Shown: piece by piece, positions 1 to 9,719 of the stretch
Numbering within the stretch: position 1 is the stretch's first letter
Layout: each line of letters starts with the position of its first letter
Source: Falsiroseomonas bella
GTDB taxonomy: Bacteria; Pseudomonadota; Alphaproteobacteria; Acetobacterales; Acetobacteraceae
Direction: 5' to 3'
Assembly: GCF_003173615.1 (NCBI RefSeq)
Contig: NZ_QGNA01000004.1
Span: 558,001-622,000, forward strand
Length of the DNA: 64,000 bases
Made by a program: the position numbers and the translations under genes
Notes under the pieces: generated by a model
Databases searched by the model: none
Told to the model about the DNA's origin: nothing
Seen by the model: the letters and a program-made list of their open reading frames with translations, nothing else

Positions 1-4
1 CTCG

Positions 5-1099
5 GTGATCGACAAGAACACGGTGGAGCGCCTCGGTCAGAATTTCGGCGTGCAGGGCTTCAACGGGACCGGCCCCTATTGCTGGGCAAGCTGGACGCCG
101 CGGCAGGAACTGGTGCTGACGCGCCACCCCACCTACAGCTGGGGCCCGCCGATCTACCAGAACCCGCGCCCGCAGGTGGAGCGCGTGATCTGGCGCGTGA
201 TCCCGGAGGCGAACACGCGCCTTGCCGCGATCCAGACCGGGCAGGCGGACGTGACGCAGTACATCCCGGAGATCGCGGTGAACCAGCTGCGCGCCGTGCC
301 GACGGTGCGCATGTCGCAGCAGCCCAACTACTTCTGGGACCACTTCATGGGCTTCAAGGTGGACAAGCCCGTGGTGAACGATCCGGCCGTGCGGCGCGCC
401 ATCAACCTCGCGGTCAACCGGAACGCCATCGTGCAGGCCACCTGGTTCGGCCAGGCGCAGCCGGCAGATGCGTATCTCAACCCGAACGTCACCGGCTTCG
501 ACCCAGAGGCCGGGCGGATGGTGCCGCAGTACAACCCGGATGAGGCGCGCCGGGTGCTCGATGCCGCGGGCTGGACGCCGGGCGCGGACGGCATCCGCGT
601 GAAGAACGGGGAGCGCGCGAGCTTCCTGGTCTATGGGCTGCAGACCGCCGTGGCGCGACGCTACCTGGAAGCCATCCAGGCCGATCTGCGGCGCGTGGGC
701 ATCGACATGCGCGTGCAACTCTGGGACGCCACGGTGGGCTGGGGCCGGCTGGCGACGCAGGAATTCGACGCCTTCGTGATGTCCTACCCCTATATCAGCG
801 CGACGGACGGTTTCGCGCTGTATTTCGACAGCCGAAACCGGCCGACACCGAACCGGATGAACTGGAACGACCCGGAGACCGACGCGCTGCTGCAGCGCGC
901 GAAGACCGCGCTGAGCGAGGCGGACCGGCTCGCCGCGATCCAGGCGGCGCAACGCCGCATCGCCTCCAACTACGTGTGGCTGCCGATCGCGCGCGAAGGC
1001 CTTTGGGTCGCCGCGGCGCAGCGCGTGGAAGGCGCGCGGGCGCACGGCATCTATGGCGTCGGGCTCTACAAGGGCCTCGACATCCGGCTGACGCGCTGA
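5..1099 (+). CDS. ABC transporter substrate-binding protein, peptide/nickel type (5'-truncated)
   Basis: Periplasmic binding protein of the SBP_bac_5 (DppA/OppA) family, which delivers peptides or similar small solutes to an ABC permease. The 364 residues visible match the C-terminal two thirds of a roughly 520-residue family member. They include the typical stretch about the protein's lobe II (FKVDKPVVNDPAVRRAINLA, then a second copy-like DEARRVLDAAGW segment) and the closing ANYVWLPI-type end. No signal peptide is seen, so the GTG at position 5 is almost certainly internal and the true start lies before the window. Two ATPase genes of the same transporter type follow at 2643 and 3641; the permease genes must lie upstream or elsewhere. 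The substrate cannot be told from sequence. Confidence 0.9.
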   Translation: MIDKNTVERLGQNFGVQGFNGTGPYCWASWTPRQELVLTRHPTYSWGPPIYQNPRPQVERVIWRVIPEANTRLAAIQTGQADVTQYIPEIAVNQLRAVPTVRMSQQPNYFWDHFMGFKVDKPVVNDPAVRRAINLAVNRNAIVQATWFGQAQPADAYLNPNVTGFDPEAGRMVPQYNPDEARRVLDAAGWTPGADGIRVKNGERASFLVYGLQTAVARRYLEAIQADLRRVGIDMRVQLWDATVGWGRLATQEFDAFVMSYPYISATDGFALYFDSRNRPTPNRMNWNDPETDALLQRAKTALSEADRLAAIQAAQRRIASNYVWLPIAREGLWVAAAQRVEGARAHGIYGVGLYKGLDIRLTR

Positions 1100-1108
1100 A
1101 CCGAGCCA

Positions 1109-1133
1109 GGGCCGGCGCGTTGCGCGCCGGCCC
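1109..1133 (+). terminator. Perfect 11-bp GC hairpin after the binding-protein gene
   Basis: An 11-bp perfect inverted repeat (GGGCCGGCGCG, loop TTG, CGCGCCGGCCC) starts 9 bases after the stop of the binding-protein gene and ends before the amidohydrolase ribosome site. There is no T-run, so it may protect the 3' end of the binding-protein mRNA or act as a partial terminator. This would give more binding protein than ATPase, as is common in ABC operons. The role is inferred. Confidence 0.55.
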
Positions 1134-1156
1134 GCATCCGATCCGAGGACAGGGCC

Positions 1157-2587
1157 ATGACCACCGTCATCCGCAACGCGGAACTCGTTGTCGCCTGGGA
1201 CGCCGGCACGCAGTCCCACATCTACCTGCCCGACGCAGATGTTGCCTATGAGGGCGGCGCGCTCACCTTCGTCGGCCGCGGCTACAAGGGCCCGGCCGAG
1301 GAGGAGATCAGCGGGCGCGGGCTGATGGTCATGCCCGGCCTCGTCAACATCCACTCCCACCCGTCGAGCGAACCGCTGAACAAGGGGCTGATCGACGAGA
1401 TCGGCAGCCCGGGCCTCTACAACTCCTCGCTCTACGAGTTCATGCCGATCTTCCGCGCCGATGCGGAAGCGGTGCCGCATTGCGTGCGCGTTGCGCTGTC
1501 CGAACTGCTGCTGTCGGGCGTGACGACCGTCGCCGACCTTTCCATGGCGCATCCCGGCTGGCTCGACCTGCTGGCGGAAAGCGGCCTGCGCGTCTGCATC
1601 GCGCCGATGTTCAAGTCGGCGCGCTGGTACACGAAGAACGGCCATGTCGTGCAATACGAATGGGACGAAGCCGCCGGCGAGAAGGCGATGGCCGAGGCTC
1701 TGCAACTGATCGAGCGCGCCGAGCAGCATGAATGCGGCCGCCTCTTCGGCATGGTCGTGCCGGCGCAGATCGACACCTGCACCGACACGCTGCTGAAGGA
1801 ATCCTTCCAGGAGGCCGGCAGGCGCGGCGTCTCCTGGCAGATCCACGCGGCGCAGTCGGTGGTGGAGTTCCATGAGATCACCCGCCGGCACGGCATGACG
1901 CCGATCGGCTGGCTGGATTCGATGGGCCTTCTCTCGGATCGCTCCATCATCGGACACGGCATCTTCCTCGATGACCACCCGAGCACGAAGTGGTGGACCG
2001 ATACCGACATGAAGCGCCTGGCGGAGACCGGCACGACGGTCGCGCATTGCCCGACCGTCTTCGCGCGCCGTGGCATCACGCTCAAGCATTTCGGGCGCTA
2101 CAAGCGCAGCGGCGTGAACATGGGCCTCGGCACGGACACCTATCCGCACAACATGCTCGACGAGATGCGGCTCGTCGCCTATCTCGCGCGCACCCAGGCG
2201 AATGACCCGCGCAGCATGACGACGACGGAGCTGTTCGACGCGGCGACCATCGGCGGCGCGAAGGCCCTGGGGCGGGAGGATATCGGCCGCCTCGCGGCCG
2301 GCTGCCGCGCCGATTTCGTGCTGGTGGACGTGACGCATCCGATGATGCGCCCCGCGCGCGATCCGGTGCGCAGCCTGGTGTACGCCGCGGGCGACCGCGC
2401 GGTGAAGGATGTCTTCGTGGATGGCCGCAAGGTGGTGGCCGATGGCGAGGTCGTCACCATGGACTACCGCCAGGCGGCCGCGCATCTGCACGAGGCGCAG
2501 AAGCGCGTGATCGGCAATGCCCCGGCGCAGGACTGGGCGCACCGCCCGGTGGAGGTCTCCTCGCCGCCGACCTTCCGGTGGCAGTGA
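1157..2587 (+). CDS. Amidohydrolase of the TrzA/AtzA-like (cytosine deaminase/chlorohydrolase) family
   Basis: Cytoplasmic metal-dependent hydrolase, 476 residues, typical for the family. Metal and catalytic motifs are visible in order: the HxH pair in NIHSHPSSEP (near residue 71), His in WQIHAAQS, His in IIGHGIFLDDH, and Asp in GLGTDTYPHN. It should hydrolyse or deaminate a ring amidine, guanidine or related C-N bond; the substrate is unknown. A GAGGA ribosome site precedes the ATG. It sits between the binding protein and the ATPases of a peptide-type ABC transporter and is read in the same direction, so the enzyme probably acts on the imported compound. The C-terminal end (YAAGDRAVKDVFVDGRKVVADG) is the usual returning beta-sandwich of amidohydrolases. 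Confidence 0.88.
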   Translation: MTTVIRNAELVVAWDAGTQSHIYLPDADVAYEGGALTFVGRGYKGPAEEEISGRGLMVMPGLVNIHSHPSSEPLNKGLIDEIGSPGLYNSSLYEFMPIFRADAEAVPHCVRVALSELLLSGVTTVADLSMAHPGWLDLLAESGLRVCIAPMFKSARWYTKNGHVVQYEWDEAAGEKAMAEALQLIERAEQHECGRLFGMVVPAQIDTCTDTLLKESFQEAGRRGVSWQIHAAQSVVEFHEITRRHGMTPIGWLDSMGLLSDRSIIGHGIFLDDHPSTKWWTDTDMKRLAETGTTVAHCPTVFARRGITLKHFGRYKRSGVNMGLGTDTYPHNMLDEMRLVAYLARTQANDPRSMTTTELFDAATIGGAKALGREDIGRLAAGCRADFVLVDVTHPMMRPARDPVRSLVYAAGDRAVKDVFVDGRKVVADGEVVTMDYRQAAAHLHEAQKRVIGNAPAQDWAHRPVEVSSPPTFRWQ

Positions 2588-2642
2588 CGCATGCGATGAC
2601 CGCAGGGCGCAGGCGTAGCCGAGCACCGGAGGTCTGAATCGC

Positions 2643-4699
<2,057 letters not shown>

Positions 4700-4767
4700 G
4701 CCGTCCCGTCATCCTCGTGTCGGCCCCGTGCCGCAGGATCGCCGCGATCTCGTTGGATCCTGCGTGC

Positions 4768-5520
4768 ATGTTCGCCCTGTCACGACGCACGCTTCTCGCC
4801 CTGCCGCTCGGCGCGCTGCCTGTCGTGGCGCGGGCGCAATCCGGCACCATCCGCGGCAGCGCGACCTATCACGAGCGCATGGCGCTGCCGCCCGGCGCCG
4901 TCCTGCATCTCCGCCTGGAGGATGTGTCGCGTCATGGCGCGCCCGCGTTGCTGATCGCGGAAGCCCAGATTCCGATCACCGGTCAGGTGCCCATCGCCTT
5001 CGCGCTGGCCTACGAACCGGCGCGCATCGAGGAGCGCTTCACCTATGCGCTGCGCGCCGAGATCCTGCTCGACGGCCGGGTGCTGTTCCGCACCGACCCC
5101 ATCCATCCGGTGCTGACGCGCGGCGCGGAGGAGCAGATCGAACTTCTGCTGGTGCGCGCCCGCGAGAGTGCCGCGCCCGCCGCGCCGGCGCTCGTTGGCC
5201 CGGTCTGGATCGCGGAGGACATCGCCGGCCGCGGTGTCGTGGACCGCTCCCGCACCAGCATGAGCTTCGGCGCGGATGGGCGCGTCAGCGGCCTCGGCGG
5301 CTGCAACCGCTACAATGGCGGCTACACGCTGGATGGCGCGTCGCTGCGCTTCGGGCCGGTTGCCGGGACCATGATGGCCTGCCCGCCCGCGCTGGCCGAG
5401 CAGGAACAGCGCTTCCATGCCGCGCTGGCGCAGGTGCGCGGCTGGCGCATCGCGAACGGCCTGCTGCATTTGACCGACGAGGCGGGCGGCACGGTGATCC
5501 GCCTCTCATCGGACGGGTGA
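4768..5520 (+). CDS. Exported YbaY-META domain fusion protein
   Basis: About 250 residues. The ATG at 4768 is chosen because it opens a signal peptide with a twin-arginine-like start (MFALSRRTLLALPLG, cleavage near ARA-Q). Residues about 28-120 resemble the YbaY/YscW lipoprotein domain (GSATYHERMALPPGAVLHLR, then a beta-rich IEERFTYALRAEILLDG). Residues about 145-248 are a META domain (FGADGRVSGLGGCNRYNGGY, with the family's MMACPPALAEQEQRF). META domains occur in the heat-shock lipoprotein HslJ and are linked to outer-membrane stress. No lipobox Cys is visible, so it is probably a free periplasmic protein. Function is not established. Confidence 0.82.
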   Translation: MFALSRRTLLALPLGALPVVARAQSGTIRGSATYHERMALPPGAVLHLRLEDVSRHGAPALLIAEAQIPITGQVPIAFALAYEPARIEERFTYALRAEILLDGRVLFRTDPIHPVLTRGAEEQIELLLVRARESAAPAAPALVGPVWIAEDIAGRGVVDRSRTSMSFGADGRVSGLGGCNRYNGGYTLDGASLRFGPVAGTMMACPPALAEQEQRFHAALAQVRGWRIANGLLHLTDEAGGTVIRLSSDG

Positions 5521-5579
5521 AGCCGGCTTCCCTGTCGGCCAGGGATGTCTAGCATGCGCGCGACAACCGAGGGTCGCGC

Positions 5580-6251
5580 ATGACGCCATCATTACAACTG
5601 ATCTCCTTCGACCTCTGCCCCTATGTCCAGCGCGCGGCCATCGTGCTGCTGGAGAAGGGCGTCGCCTTCGAGCGGGTGGACATCGACCTTTACGCCAAGC
5701 CCGACTGGTTCCTGGCCCTCTCGCCGCTCGGCCGCGTGCCGGTGCTGCGGGTTGGCGAGGAGGTGCTGTTCGAAAGCGCGGTGATCGCCGAATACCTGGA
5801 GGAGACGCAGGCGCCGCGGCTGCACCCAGCGGACCCGCTGGAGAAGGCCAAGCACCGCGCCTGGATCGAATTCGCCGCCACCATGCTGGACGACACCTGG
5901 GTGATCGAGACCGGCAAGGACGCAGCCGCCTTCGACGCCCGCTGCGCGACTCTGCGCCAGAAATTCCAGCGGATCGAGGCCCTGCCGCCCAGGCTGCCTT
6001 TCTTCGCGGGCGAGGATTTCTCGATCGTGGACGCCGCCTTCGCGCCCGTGTTCCGCTACTTCGACACATTCGACCGCATGGCGCCGCTCGGCGTGCTGGA
6101 TGGGCTGCCGCGCGTCGCGGCCTGGCGGCAGGCGCTCGCCGCCCGGCCTTCGGTGCGGAAGGTCGTGGTGCCGGACTACCCCGAAAGGCTCCGCGCCTTC
6201 ATCATGAAGCAGGGCGGCGTGCTGGCGCAGCGCGCCGCGGCGGCGGGATAA
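5580..6251 (+). CDS. Glutathione S-transferase family protein
   Basis: Cytoplasmic GST-fold protein of 223 residues. The N-terminal thioredoxin-like domain opens with ISFDLCPYVQRAAIVLLEKG and contains the cis-Pro segment GRVPVLRV and the ES pair of the glutathione site (LFESAVIAEYLEE). The C-terminal helical domain follows, with the FFAGEDFSIVDAAFAPVFRY N-capping/hydrophobic staple motif. The CPYVQ start resembles omega/beta-type GSTs in which Cys rather than Ser or Tyr is the active residue. It lies 13 bases before the alcohol dehydrogenase gene and is probably transcribed with it, suggesting detoxification or a glutathione-linked aldehyde/alcohol step. Substrate unknown. Confidence 0.9.
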   Translation: MTPSLQLISFDLCPYVQRAAIVLLEKGVAFERVDIDLYAKPDWFLALSPLGRVPVLRVGEEVLFESAVIAEYLEETQAPRLHPADPLEKAKHRAWIEFAATMLDDTWVIETGKDAAAFDARCATLRQKFQRIEALPPRLPFFAGEDFSIVDAAFAPVFRYFDTFDRMAPLGVLDGLPRVAAWRQALAARPSVRKVVVPDYPERLRAFIMKQGGVLAQRAAAAG

Positions 6252-6264
6252 GGGGAGGACGGTC

Positions 6265-7434
6265 ATGGTGGTGCAGCTGGTCGCGCCGCGGCTGATGCTG
6301 ATGGGCGGCGGATCGGTCGGCAAGCTCGCGGAGGTGCTCGCGCAGCTCGGCCTCTCCCGTCCGCTGGTGGTGACCGATCCCTTCATGGTCTCCTCCGGCC
6401 TGCTTGATCGTGCGCTGGCGCCGCTGCGGGCGGCGGGGATAGAGGCGGCCGTCTTCTCCGACACCGTCCCCGACCCGACCGACACGGTGATCGAGGCCGG
6501 AGTCGCCGTGCTGAAGGCCGGCAACTTCGATTGCCTGATCGGCTTCGGTGGCGGCAGCCCGATGGACACGGCGAAGGCGATGACGATCCTCGCCGCCGCG
6601 CCCGCAGGCACGCATATCCGCGCCTTCAAGGTGCCGGCCGCCGCGAACCTCGCCGCGCTGCCGGTGATCTGCGTGCCGACCACCGCCGGGACGGGCAGCG
6701 AGGCGACGCGCTTCACCGTCATCACCGACACCGAGCGCGACGAGAAGATGCTGATCGCGGGCCTGGGCGCGCTGCCGCTCGCGGCCGTGGTGGATCACGA
6801 ATTCACCTTCGGCCTGCCCGCGCGCATCACCGCCGACACCGGCATCGACAGCCTGACCCATGCGCTGGAGGCCTTCGTCTCCAAGCGCGCCAATCCCGTG
6901 GCCGATGACTATGCCCGCAGCGCCATGCGCCTGATCGCGCCGAACCTGCGGCGCGTCTGGGCCGATCCGAAGGACGCCGCGGCGCGGGAGGCGATGATGC
7001 GAGGCGCCACGCTGGCCGGCCTCGCCTTCTCCAATTCCTCCGTCGCGCTGGTGCATGGCATGTCGCGGCCGGTCGGCGCGCATTTCCACGTTCCGCACGG
7101 CATGTCCAACGCGATGCTGCTGCCCGCTGTCACCGCCTTCGGCCTGGACGCCGGCCGCGCCCGCTACGCGGAAGCCGCGCGCGTCATGGGCGTCGCGCGG
7201 GAGGATGAGGGCGACCAGTCCGCCTGCGCGAAGCTGGTGGAGGAATTGCGCGCGCTGAACCGCGACCTGCAGGTGCCCACGCCCGCGGGCTACGGCATCG
7301 CGGCGGATGCGTGGAACGGCCTGCTGCCGACCATGGCCGCGCAGGCGCTGGCCTCCGGCAGTCCCGCGAACAACCCGCGCGTGCCGACGGCCGACGAGAT
7401 CGTCGCGCTGTATCGCGAATCCTACGGCGGCTGA
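6265..7434 (+). CDS. Iron-containing alcohol dehydrogenase
   Basis: Group III (Fe-dependent) alcohol dehydrogenase, 389 residues, the usual family length. The NAD(P) site GFGGGSPMDTAKA lies about residues 92-104, followed by VPTTAGTGSEATRF. The metal ligands are visible in TGIDSLTHALEA (Asp and His) and in the segment ending HGMSRPVGAHFHVPHGMSN (two His). It should interconvert a primary or secondary alcohol with an aldehyde or ketone in the cytoplasm. A strong GGGGAGG site precedes the ATG. It follows a GST gene closely; relatives next to GSTs include maleylacetate reductases, but the length and motifs fit the general alcohol dehydrogenase better. Confidence 0.9.
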   Translation: MVVQLVAPRLMLMGGGSVGKLAEVLAQLGLSRPLVVTDPFMVSSGLLDRALAPLRAAGIEAAVFSDTVPDPTDTVIEAGVAVLKAGNFDCLIGFGGGSPMDTAKAMTILAAAPAGTHIRAFKVPAAANLAALPVICVPTTAGTGSEATRFTVITDTERDEKMLIAGLGALPLAAVVDHEFTFGLPARITADTGIDSLTHALEAFVSKRANPVADDYARSAMRLIAPNLRRVWADPKDAAAREAMMRGATLAGLAFSNSSVALVHGMSRPVGAHFHVPHGMSNAMLLPAVTAFGLDAGRARYAEAARVMGVAREDEGDQSACAKLVEELRALNRDLQVPTPAGYGIAADAWNGLLPTMAAQALASGSPANNPRVPTADEIVALYRESYGG

Positions 7435-7447
7435 GGCAGCGCGCGCC

Positions 7448-8599
7448 TTACCGGCCGTCCGGCAGGGCGGCCCCGCTCCAGGCCCCGATCCAGGCCGGCA
7501 TCGCCTCCGGCGGGATCGGGCGGCCCACGCCGAAGCCCTGCGCCAAGTCGCATCCCGCCGCCGCGGACGCGCGCCACAGCAGCGGGTCCGTCACGCCCTC
7601 TGCCACCACCGCGCGGCCCTCGGCATGGGATTGGCGCACCAGACGCTCCACCTGCGCGCGAGCACGGCGCTCGGTCGGCAGCGCGGCGATCAGGCTGCGG
7701 TCCAGCTTCACCCCGGCGAAGGGCAGGCCGAGCAGCGGGGTTCGGGCGTCGTCCAGGCTCAGATCGTCCAGCAGCACGCGGAAGCCGGCGCCGTCCAGCC
7801 GTTGCAGCGCGCGCCGCAGCAGCGCCGTGTCGCGCACCGTGGTGCTTTCCGTCAGCTCCAGCAGCAGGTCCTGCGGCCGCAGCGCATGGTGGGAGATCAG
7901 CGCGCCAAGCCGGCTCGGCAGGTCGGCCCGCAACAGCACCGAGAGCGGCACGTTGAACGAAAGCCGCAGCGGCAGCGCACGTCGTACCGTGGCCAGCGCC
8001 TCGATCGCGCTGCGCGCGACGGCGAGGGCAAGCGGCGTGGCCAGGCCGGCCTGCTCCGCCAGCGCCACGAAGGCGCCGGCGCCGAGCGCCACGCGCGGCC
8101 GCTCCCATCGGGCGAGCGCCTCCACCATGACCGGCCGGCGATCGGCGAGGCGCACGATCGGTTGCAGGCGCACGGTGATCTCGCCGCGGGCCAGCCCGGC
8201 GGCGAGGCTGCGCGCATCGCTTGCCGGCATTGCGCCGCCATGGCCGTTGCGCGACAGCGCGGCGGCGAGCTTGGCGCCCTCCGCCGGCACGGCGCGCAAG
8301 CCGTCAGGTGCCTTCTCTCCGGGGCGTGCGACGACGACGACCTCGGTGCCGCTGAAGCGGTCGCGCGCGGCGGAGAGCAGATCCGCGCCCGCGCTGCCGC
8401 CTTCCAGCACCAGGTGGCGCGGCGGCTCGCCTGGGCCGACCATGCGGTAGAGCGCCTCGGCCCCGCTGACGATCTGCACCGGGCGGGCGCCCTGCAGGCG
8501 GCGGGCGGCCTCATGCACGGCGGCAATCACCAGCGGATCGCTCGCGACCAGCACCAGGCCCGAGGAATCACCCATGCTGCGGCGGGGGCGGCGAAGCAT
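7448..8599 (-). CDS. EAL domain protein, probable cyclic-di-GMP phosphodiesterase
   Basis: 383 residues. The start at 8599 is preferred because GGGAAGG lies just upstream; an in-frame ATG at 8575 has no such site. Residues about 9-125 look like a degenerate receiver-like domain (LVLVASDPLVIAAVHEAARR) without a clear phosphoacceptor Asp. Residues about 135-375 are an EAL domain with the signature in VEALARWERP, Asn in FNVPLSVLL, Glu in LELTES, the DD pair in LLDDLSLDD, Lys in VKLDRSLI and the AEGV Glu. Most residues for metal binding and catalysis are therefore kept, so hydrolysis of c-di-GMP is plausible. No GGDEF domain is fused. It is convergent with the alcohol dehydrogenase, 13 bases away. 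Confidence 0.87.
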   Translation of the reverse strand: MLRRPRRSMGDSSGLVLVASDPLVIAAVHEAARRLQGARPVQIVSGAEALYRMVGPGEPPRHLVLEGGSAGADLLSAARDRFSGTEVVVVARPGEKAPDGLRAVPAEGAKLAAALSRNGHGGAMPASDARSLAAGLARGEITVRLQPIVRLADRRPVMVEALARWERPRVALGAGAFVALAEQAGLATPLALAVARSAIEALATVRRALPLRLSFNVPLSVLLRADLPSRLGALISHHALRPQDLLLELTESTTVRDTALLRRALQRLDGAGFRVLLDDLSLDDARTPLLGLPFAGVKLDRSLIAALPTERRARAQVERLVRQSHAEGRAVVAEGVTDPLLWRASAAAGCDLAQGFGVGRPIPPEAMPAWIGAWSGAALPDGR

Positions 8600-8741
8600 C
8601 GCTCAACCCTTCCCGCACGCGCCACCGGCGGTGGCGCGTGTCCGGCGCCTGCGGGCAGGCGCGGCCGCATGGGCCGGATGGCGACGCGCCCGTCTCAAAT
8701 TAAACCGATTCTCCGCCAAGCGTCACAGCAGCCTAGCTTGG

Positions 8742-9719
8742 TCACGTCCGTCGCGGAAGCCAAGGTTCTTCTCGCCAGCGCCGGCGCAACGCCTCCTCCT
8801 GCCGGCGCAGCAACGCGGTCCAGGGCTCGGGGCCGAGGAAGCGGGGCAGTTGCCCGGCCTCGGCGCATTGCGCGGCAAGGTCCGGGTCGGCGGCGAGCTT
8901 CTCCAGCCCCTCCACCAGCCATCCGCGCCAGTCCTCCGGCGCATCCGGCGCCAGGGCGAAGCCGCGCCGCGTGGCGCCGAGCAGCTCCAGCCCCGCTTCC
9001 CGAAGGGTCGGCAGGTCCGGCAGCAGCGGCGAGCGGCGGGATGCGGCGATGCCGAGCGCCACCAGCCGGTTCTCGCGCAGGAAGGGAATCGCGTCGGGCA
9101 GGGTCAACGCCGCGGCCGCCACATGCCCGCCCGCTGCCGCCTGCCGGGTCGCTGCGGCGGAGGGGAAGACCAGCGGCGTGACGCCGGCGCTCTCCGCCAG
9201 GCGCATGCCGGCCATATGCGCCGCAGTGCCCGGCGGCGGGGTGCCGAAGGACACGCCGGTCTGCGCCCGCAGCCCATCAAGGCTCGCCACGCCGCCCGGC
9301 GCGGCGACCAGCACCACCGGCTCCTCGATCAGCGCGCCGAGCGGGGCGATCCGGTCGAGCGGGGAGGACTCGCCCGCCTCCACGGCCCGGGCGAGCAGGA
9401 CGGGCGTGGTGAGCACGCCGATGACGCGTGTGCCGGGGGCCGTTCCGGCAAGCTCGGCGAGGGCGGCGAGACCGCCGCGGCCTGGCAGGTTACGCAGGGC
9501 CAGCCGCTGGTGCGGCCAGGCGCGTTCGAGGAACGGGGCCACCTGGCGGGCCCAGCGATCCGGCGAGGAGCCGGGCGGCGCCGGGACCAGCAGAGTGGCA
9601 GGCTCGCGCGCCGCGAGCGCCAGGCGCGGCGCGACGCAGCTCGCCGCCAGGGCCAGCAGCCCGCGGCGCGGCAGCCCCCGCCGCGGCACCTGCCGCCCGC
9701 CGGGGGCCGCAACGCTCAT
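8742..9719 (-). CDS. Tripartite tricarboxylate transporter (Bug/TctC) family binding protein, divergent
   Basis: 325 residues. The start at 9719 overlaps the secDF stop by 4 bases. A signal peptide with twin-Arg pairs (PRRGLPRRGLLALAASCVAP) leads into a Bug-type fold, recognisable by PAPPGSSPDRWARQVAPFL and the later SFGTPPPGTAAHMAGMRLAE segment. Bug proteins are periplasmic receptors for carboxylates and other small anions. This copy is more divergent than the two at 54120 and 57495 (the usual GG..D..AR start is altered). No TctA/TctB permease genes are present in the window. Its coupling to secDF looks accidental or regulatory rather than functional. Confidence 0.8.
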   Translation of the reverse strand: MSVAAPGGRQVPRRGLPRRGLLALAASCVAPRLALAAREPATLLVPAPPGSSPDRWARQVAPFLERAWPHQRLALRNLPGRGGLAALAELAGTAPGTRVIGVLTTPVLLARAVEAGESSPLDRIAPLGALIEEPVVLVAAPGGVASLDGLRAQTGVSFGTPPPGTAAHMAGMRLAESAGVTPLVFPSAAATRQAAAGGHVAAAALTLPDAIPFLRENRLVALGIAASRRSPLLPDLPTLREAGLELLGATRRGFALAPDAPEDWRGWLVEGLEKLAADPDLAAQCAEAGQLPRFLGPEPWTALLRRQEEALRRRWREEPWLPRRT

